DNA from: Monosporascus cannonballus
Taxonomy: Eukaryota; Ascomycota; Sordariomycetes; Xylariales
Assembly (NCBI GenBank): GCA_004154925.1
Contig: QJNS01000704.1
Coordinates: 1-64,000, forward strand
Reading direction: 5' to 3'
Length of the DNA stretch: 64,000 nt
Shown here: piece after piece, positions 56,878-64,000 of the stretch
How positions within the stretch are numbered: the first letter of the stretch is position 1
Layout: every line of letters begins with the position of its first letter
Translations under genes and position numbers: made by a program
The notes under the pieces: model-generated
Seen by the model: the letters and a program-made list of their open reading frames with translations, nothing else
Told to the model about the DNA's origin: nothing
The model's database searches: none

Positions 56878-59109
56878 TTAGCAGACACCAGATGGCACGG
56901 TGAAGTCCTCTCTGCGGTTTCCGCTAGCATAAGCTGCATTTCGACCAAGGCCACGCTTCGCGAACCCTGTCCAAATCTCGCACTGGTTGTCGCCGCCGGT
57001 TAGCGCCTTGTCGGCATCTAGGATTGCGTCTCGGGCAGAGACGAAGTTCGGAGTGCAAGGTTGACTGCGATTTAGAGTTAGATGCAGTTCCAATTAAGCA
57101 GCGGGAAAGTTCATTGGGGTAACCTACAGCGCCATGCCATCAAGCACGAGCTTCATTGCTAAGAACTTTCCGTCGGTCGGAACACCCTTGCTATCAAAGG
57201 TGGGCTTGTCGTTGTCATTCTTGCCGTGCTTGTCGATCAGATTCCACAGGACCTCATAGAGCATCGTCGCCCAGACGTTCCCGGTGGCGTGCAATGCAGG
57301 CCTCGTGTCGACGCTCTTGTACGTGTGAGGATTCGTGTCCATGTTCGTCGAGTAGAGGTATTCACGGATACCGGCCGGGTTGCCGCTCACCCACGCGCCC
57401 ATAGGGAATTCGGTATCGCGTGTGTCTTCGGGCTTGAGACGGATTGCCGTGGGATAAAAGTCGCTCCATCCCTCACCCATACCGCCGGCTTCGCCACCGC
57501 TCAAGCAACCTATCATGCCCATGCATTAGTAAATGCTATATTACACCTACGGTCCTTGGTATTGATGCTCAACAGGCGAGCGCCTGAGTCTTGATAAGGT
57601 AGGCGGGCGTTGCTCCCAAGCTGGACCGGGAAAGGTAAGCGAATCTCTCAAATATACTAACCAGCATTACGCGGCCCTCCAGTCAAACGGTTGGACAGGC
57701 CATGGGTGTATTCGTGAATGACGACGCCAGCCTCGAAGGAACAGTCCCTCCGGGGAGTAGTGCGGGTGAAGATATGCATCCGCATCCTCCCGTTACGTCC
57801 ATCTACTGGGGTCGCGAAGTTTGCATTGTTCGTTCTTAAACCGTCTTGCGCGTTAAGGATAACGCCGTCGTTGCCTTGACCGCCTTTGCCATTGTTGTTC
57901 TGTTGGAAGTTACCGGCTTCCTCGGTAAATCCAAGATCGTACAGAAGATCGTGGTACAAGTTTGAAGTGTAATAGAGCTGCGCAATTGACGCGTCTATAT
58001 AAGATGAAGGATTCGACATGCTGGTGTCGTACGGGTACTCGAAGGTCAAGGACGAGCTGGAGGGACGGTAGTTGTTCTCATACTGAGAACCACCGGTGGG
58101 GTTGTCCTGAGCGAAACCGTTGTTACCCCAGGTTGTCGTATAGTTCTTTGAGCCATCAGAGTGCCAGGTAAACACAGATGCGTCAAGGTCCCATGGGTCC
58201 GTGACGGTCTCGCGATCGCCCTTTTCAGGGTCATTAATCCCCCAGGGGCTATGTATGGTCAGCCATTGTCCAGCCTCCACCGGACGATTTATTCTTACAA
58301 GACCTCGTAAGTCGCCTCAGCGACGTAGTTGACAACACCATGGATATCCTCATTCGAGGACGCGTCGATATAGGTCAGCAACCAATCGTCGAGGACGTCC
58401 GTCTCGACGCGCCAGGTCAATGCCAGCGTACCGTCAGGCTTGGCGAAGTAGACTAGGCGGGCTTCGGGATCCTCCTGGGCGCCAGAGGTGCCCTTGAGAG
58501 AATATGTCTCGATTCCTTCGAGAGGCTCAGCGGTCGCCTCGCCGGTAACTGGCAGCTCAAGCACTCGTGTGGCTCCCGCCAAGGCCTGAGTAGGGTCCGA
58601 GAAGGCACGCTTCACCAGGGGGCTCTCTGCAGGAATCTCGCCGGTGTAAAACGAGTTGCCGTATGAGAAGACCGATCCATCAGCAGCAACCTACTGTCTG
58701 TAAGTACCGTTCGCCCAAGTTAACTTGCTTGTGGCCAGGGATCACGGAGACTTACGTTAACATTGAAATCCGCATTATCGATGTCGAGACCATGGGCAGT
58801 TTGCTTGAAGTTGACGTGAGCGACTCCATTGCTTCCCACATAGTGATCGTCAACAAGGCGGAATTCAGCGCCTGGTGCGACGCTCTTCACCAACTCGGTT
58901 GCAGTCTCGACGTAAGTCGCGCGCTTAAGGAGACGCAGAGCCGGATTTTCACTCGTTGACTCTGTGTTGCTGTAATGCGATACCGTTCTCAACCGGTATT
59001 TGTCGAGGTCTACTGCCCTGCGCTGAACACCGGGCTTGCCCTGCCTATGCGCGGGATGGGCATTCACGCCCGTCGCGGCGAGGAGGCCGAGAAGCAACAG
59101 AGACTGCAT
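56878..59109 (-). CDS. Fungalysin, extracellular M36 zinc metalloprotease
   Basis: Five exons (59109-58756, 58690-58299, 58248-57662, 57509-57128, 57064-56878) total 1,902 nt, 633 residues, the normal length. Introns are 65, 50, 152 and 63 nt and the frame closes exactly. A signal peptide ([17 protein letters not shown]) is followed by a propeptide with an FTP segment ([20 protein letters not shown]). The mature enzyme probably begins near residue 245 (YEVFPWGINDP). The zinc site is complete: HEYTH at 427-431, with the catalytic Glu at 428 and the third ligand Glu457 in [10 protein letters not shown]. Conserved cysteines lie in the last exon ([20 protein letters not shown]). The enzyme digests extracellular proteins and in plant pathogens can cleave host chitinases. 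A GTATAAA box lies about 100 bp upstream. The short introns and intact motifs suggest a working gene. Confidence 0.92.
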
Positions 59110-62100
59110 ATTACGAGAGCTCGTGGGCAGCTAGATCGTTGGACCACAGGGAGCGATGCCTGACTATCCTGCGTGCCTACTGACTCCATATTGGTTCGCG
59201 AGGGTGATCTTTATACCCGTAACTCTATCGCTAAGTTGTTGGTCGCCTGCGGTTTCTTGGAATTGAGCTTCCTCTTCGAGAAAGAAGTTCGCGATACCAA
59301 GCGCCGCGAGGGCCCTGGCCGTCGTGTTCGGAGCATGGGCATGATTCGTTTAGTCTGCTCCGATGGCAAGCTCGTGTGCCTATTTACTAGGTCATATCTC
59401 TAGTGATATCGCTTACCGAAGCGCTTACAGAAGTCTCGGCATGTTCCCCACGGGGGGCAATCGTGGGTCTAGAAGTTGCTTATACTCTTACATACGATAC
59501 TGATACGCGCGATGCAGGAATAAGAAGGTCGTTATCGTTCGAACAGTTGGTGCCCCTTTACTAGGACGCTGTAGAACTCTGATATCTCTCCGGACGAATC
59601 AGGTCGGAACGTACAACATCTTCATTCGGGGCAATGAAGACTTCAGGGCACCCAGACCTGACGCCATGGTACACGAGAGACGACTTGCTCGGGAAAGCAG
59701 CAAATACGGTTAAACCGGCATCTTCGTGGTACCATATAATGAATCTTGGGGCTTTTAATAGCCATCTTCGAAGATCGGGTCAATTTCGACCGCGCTACAG
59801 TGCAATTCCAGGCTATACGTTGCCAGCGGAAGACCAGGAGTCTATTCTCCGTAGACTCTCCGCTGTTCGGTACGGCGCGCATGATACCGGAACTCCAACA
59901 TAGGAAATAAATGCCGCTGGGCCCTGCGGTGCCGTCCTCACTTATGCATTGCACATTATTGCCAAGGCATAACTCAAATCTACGGTATCATTGGCATGAG
60001 GCTTGGCATATATAGGGTTGGAGGCTACCAGGGGCAAGACGAGAATACAGATAAGCTTTGGGGTAATAGATCACGCCAGCCGTGCCGAGGCGCACGCAAC
60101 CCCGCGCTTGATTGATGGAAAGCGGGAAGCCCGACCACTTCATTATCGGCGGCCGATATCGAGAGCAACCATCGGGCGGGATTGCTAACTACAAGGAGAC
60201 AGAGCTGCCGTGACCGCCAGCTTCGGGGGGATACCTTCCTTTTCCGGAATGCAACCCGAGCGCAGCCCAAAACCGGACCCCGATACCACGACGTTATTAT
60301 CACGCTTAGTTAGCACTCCGACATGTCAGGCGTGTATCTTAGTCGCAATGGCAGCCGAGCCTGCTCTGCTGTCTCATCAGTCAGCGCTCTATTGATCCAT
60401 CTACCCCTGGAAAGCAGGTGGTAGGAAGGGCCAAGCTTTGCGTACCGTTAGGCTTATTGAATCATCCTCCTTTTCCGGAGAAGCAGTGAATAGGAGCCCC
60501 TGCAGAACCCTATCCACACGGTCCCTGACAATTGACTTAGGCATGTTCGTATCCCCCACTCCCATGCGACATAATCCTCCCGGCCCGCCGATAACTAGCG
60601 CGAGCCCCACCAAGCGGAGGTGCCTTTGCCCGTCTCATAGACTATACATCCTCAATTCGAATTTCGCTATTAGTCATAGTCCTCCTCGTTGCCAAGCCCT
60701 AGAACCCCGCGAAATATCTCGGTGTAGTCTTTAGCAGGGTCTCTTCGGCGGGCGTTGCCGCTTGGATTCTAGTGCGGCGTTAGCGACCGCGCCTAGTCTA
60801 GGCCATTGTTCCCTTTATCTGAAACCCATTAGGATTCCTGATGATTTATGACGATTTCCGTGGCTATATGTAACAACTTCTATTTCTCTCACACATGTGA
60901 TTGTTGTCTACATTAGGGGAGGCCCTCAAGCGGCAAGTGGGCCATATAGTTGAGGGGCATCACCGAACGACCAGTAGTCCTGTTCTAGCTTAGGTTGGAG
61001 TGATAAAACTTATACTGCGGAAGTCAGAGAGGGTCACCGTAGCTGCAGATATTCGAGTCCTCGAAGCCAGTCTCGATCTCACGAGGCCACCTACTCTCTA
61101 GACGGACGACCTTGGGCTAGAGCCCATACCGACATTGCAAAGCGTTGGCGACCTGTACATACATGCCGAGTAGGTCACTTCCCAGAAAAGAAACGCGCAA
61201 CAGCCCGAGCCGCCTCTGTCTTGACCTCTGCCGACAGATATACCCTCTTGCCTCACGCCATGGAGCGGCGCCCGACGATATAGATCATCATGCAGGTGGT
61301 CGGGTTCATGAGCCGGGCCTGCCCGGCGCGGTCATACTGCAGTATAACCCTCTTCGCGGGCCGCGGCTCGACAGAGACTCAAGTATTATTTCCTGCTTCC
61401 TTGACGCTAGCGACAACGCTGAACTCGGACTCTGTTCCTTGGCAGTGGGCGCCCGGGCTAGGACGGCACCCGTAGTGCCCTATCCCAACCGGAAGCTGAA
61501 CTTGATGAGACCTCTATCGGCGTTTTCGTCGAGCTATACCTTTGACGGTGTCTCTATGGCTCACCGCCGGACATTCGGTAGGCGAGCTTCTATACGTCAG
61601 AGGCCTGTTGGTCGAATATACCGTTTTGGTGCGACCTAGTACTTGGTTCTCACGGCAGCGTCAGGACTGTTCTGGAATTATGGGTTCAGCTAGTATGTCT
61701 AACAGATGGAAAGAGATGTGGAAAGGACTGCTTGACGTTTAAAGGCTTTCGTCCGCTTGGAAGGAGGATACACCAATACTGCAACTAGAAAAGTCGATAT
61801 TTTCGCGAAGCGAGCAAAGCAACAATGTCGGAATAAACTGTTAGGAAGAGCTTAGATACTCATATGACACGCACGAATATATAGCTTGGGTATGAGGGAC
61901 CTACGCGAGATTAGGGGCAACGCTACCAAATTTAGCTTATGGTCGAGGCCCCTGATTAGCTAATGCGGCTGAAAGCTGGACGCTAATTTACCGCTCAAGC
62001 CACAGTTTTATACCCCCCTGCTGCTGGCCTCGCGTCATCTGCGCCAATGGCTTACGGAGATGTCTTACCTCGCGTCAATATTTTTTTCCTTTGCATCAGA

Positions 62101-62223
62101 CCGCTAAAACCAGCCCCGAGCGTTGTCGCATACATTTCTCAATGTCTTCGTCGAGTAGGGTTGGATACCGAGGACCAGACATGAGCCCCTGTCATAGGTC
62201 TTAAGTACCTAGGTTTGTGTAGA
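59110..62223. other. No gene recognised in 3.1 kb
   Basis: The left end is the fungalysin promoter and the right end the promoter of the ankyrin gene. Between them there are frames of up to 164 codons on the plus strand (61145-61639), but no start context, splice join or family features. Around 61.25-61.75 kb the translations look partly protein-like in two frames, so an old remnant is possible. Confidence 0.35.
59210..59216 (-). promoter_or_regulatory. Putative TATA box of the fungalysin gene
   Basis: GTATAAA on the minus strand stands 101-107 bp upstream of the ATG at 59109, a normal distance for a fungal TATA element. Experimental start sites are not known. Confidence 0.45.
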
Positions 62224-64000
62224 ATGGCGAGCCTCCCAAGCGTGGCTAGTAGCCAGCCGGACCAGCGTCATTTGAGACTGATTGCCGCCGCGGCACAGGC
62301 AAACGAGGCGCGGGTACGTGACATTCTAACTGAGAATCTTCCGTGGACATCTGCGGTGGACCATGATGTATTGCGCCAATCGCTACAAAAAGTTGCGGCT
62401 CGTGGCAAATTGTCCATCGTGCGACTGCTCATTAGCCACGGCGCCGAGGTCAATCCGCGACGAGAGAATGAGATCTCCGCACTTTTTAGGGCTGTCGAAG
62501 GGGGTCATGCGGCTGTGGTCTCCGAACTTCTGAGTTGCAACGCGGATCCGAACTGCCGCAATCGCAGCGGGCAAACAGCTCTCTTCGCCGCGTGTCTGAA
62601 GGGGCATGATGCAGTGGCCGAGTTACTACTAAAATCTGGAGCCGACATTGAAGCCCAGGATAAGGAAGGTCGAACGCCTCTACTGTTCCTAGCTTCAGAG
62701 AAGCAGAGCAAATGGAAGTGGACAATGAAGACCGTCAAGTTGCTCCTCGATCACAAGGCGAACATCGAGGTGAAGGATCAGATCGGCCGGACGCCCTTAC
62801 TGTGGGCTGCGATAAATGGCAATGTCGATCTGGCTCGAGCTCTTTTGGCGAACAACGCAAATATCCATGCCTCTAACAACCGCGGCCGTACGGCCCTACA
62901 TCTCGCGGCGGAGAGCAACCAGAAAGACAGTTGCGCGGATATGGTGCAACTGCTGCTGGATTCAGGGGCCGACCCATGCGCGGTTAGTGATGGGGGCTGG
63001 AGTGCTCTCCACAACGCGGTACAGAACGGCCATCAAACTATTGTCCAGTTACTCCTCAAGACCAAGGCAAACGTTAACGCTCAGCTATTGAATGGAATGA
63101 CCCCTCTCCACTGGGCCGCTTTCAACGGGTTCGAAGACATTGTTCGGCTATTATTATCGAGGCCAGATGCCAATCTCTCCATCAGAGACAGCTTTGATCG
63201 CACCCCGATGCTTTGCGCGGCCGAGAGATATAATGCAGACATCGTCAAACTGCTCTCGCCTGAACGAGCGGCTGATCGGCTGTCGCCATCAGCCAAAGCG
63301 GCATGCAAGGCTTTCGAGGCCACAGTAGTCGATTTCGGGGAATTTGAAAAGAGACAGCTTGTATCCAAATACTCTGTCTATGACCTTTTGTATGGATGGG
63401 ATCAGGAAAACGATAAGCCCAGAATCCCGACGTTAACGAAGAATATCAAGTATAAACCGGACTTTCGATGGATTCATCTACCTGCAAATAATGTGCGATA
63501 CAGCGATCACACCCAACCCTAATGAGACATCAGCTGATATAACTTTCCAGATTGCTTGGGTTGAGGTAACCAAATACGTCTTGCGCACGGGGATATAAGC
63601 TTATGATTCTACAGACTCTTCTCGCAAAGTCCTTCATCGAGGCTGGGCACAGGGATATTGAAGCTTTCAAAGCATTAGAGAAGTGCTTCGACCAGGAACA
63701 CAGAGGACGTTTCCACCACGCTCATTTCATGCGGACTTCTTGTCAGAAGATATGCACGCCCCAACAAGGCGGCGCCGAAATTAGGAGAGATGATAGGGAA
63801 CTTACGCCCCTATCGGAAGAAACGTCCGAGATGTCCTTGGATTCAACCCAGAGTACGAAAGATTTGGAGTCTAAAAAACGGAGCGACCACTGCGAAGGGA
63901 ATGAAATGTTAAAATCCGAAATGAAGAAAAAGAGCAAGTCCGAGCAGATTGCTGAGCGACACCCTAAGAAGCATAAGCGGGGGAAAGGCTACCCTGGAAA
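62224..64000 (+). CDS. Ankyrin-repeat protein with a C-terminal region like fungal CorA-type proteins (cut by window edge)
   Basis: Exon 1 is 62224-63492, exon 2 only 63551-63565 (15 nt, IAWVE), and exon 3 runs from 63615 past the window end. All joins are phase 0. Donors are GTGCGA and GTAACC, acceptors TTCCAG and TACAG. I chose the ATG at 62224 (MASLPSVAS). After 40 residues come about nine ankyrin repeats (for example GRTPLLWAAINGNVDLARAL and GMTPLHWAAFNGFEDIVRLL). After residue 345 a linker leads to FRWIHLPANN, IAWVE, TLLAKSFIEA and HAHFMRTSCQ. In fungi this FRWIHLPANN-x-x-WVE pattern precedes a cytosolic stretch and a CorA-like membrane domain. The last visible part is Lys/Glu/Ser-rich. 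The membrane part, if present, lies beyond the edge, so the CorA link is inference. The gene is incomplete here. Confidence 0.8.

Overview
The window looks like nuclear DNA of a filamentous ascomycete (Pezizomycotina, most likely a sordariomycete). The evidence is: short introns (43-186 nt) with GTRNGT-like donors, CTAAC-type branch sites and YAG acceptors; and families typical of that group, namely fungalysin M36, a PIR-type cell-wall protein, a fungal bestrophin, a Zn2Cys6 regulator, a GLEYA remnant and an ankyrin gene with a CorA-like tail. I see no convincing tRNA, rRNA, CRISPR array or bacterial-style operon. Species cannot be told from sequence alone.

Layout. 0-6 kb is gene-poor: two degraded coding remnants (1.4-2.0 kb, 3.25-3.6 kb) and one intact small secreted cysteine-rich protein (4.23-4.55 kb, two exons, 91 aa). 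6-20 kb holds a bestrophin (6.48-8.14), a frameshifted multi-TM pseudogene (10.1-11.7), an orphan ORF (12.17-12.82), a one-TM Ser/Arg-rich protein (13.6-15.4) and a four-TM glycoprotein (17.1-19.8). 20-28 kb holds a GLEYA-adhesin pseudogene (22.1-23.1), a U1-type zinc-finger splicing-factor-like protein (24.8-25.7) and a PIR/GPI wall protein (26.7-27.8). 28-33 kb has no recognisable gene. 33.4-37.1 kb is a four-exon importin-beta of the Kap123 class. 38.7-39.8 kb is another pseudogene (secreted Cys-rich, single TM). 40-51 kb carries three zinc-dependent regulators: a three-finger C2H2 protein, a Zn2Cys6 factor whose exon 1/2 junction is out of frame, and a C2H2 protein with a C-terminal AT-hook. 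52-59 kb has a PAQR/haemolysin-III receptor, a Nudix-IF2B fusion and a five-exon fungalysin metalloprotease. The right edge cuts an ankyrin-repeat gene.

How the genes fit together. There is no obvious biosynthetic cluster. The common thread is cell surface and secretion: the PIR wall protein, fungalysin, the small Cys-rich protein, the membrane glycoprotein and the channel and receptor. These sit among housekeeping genes for nuclear import and splicing. Long, conserved genes are intact (the 1,079-codon importin has a clean frame across four exons). At least three surface or secreted genes are broken by many small indels and stops that use all three frames. That contrast argues for real decay of accessory surface genes rather than general sequencing error. 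Gene models below were joined by hand using splice consensus, codon phase and family fit; reading frame closes exactly for every multi-exon model except the Zn2Cys6 gene.
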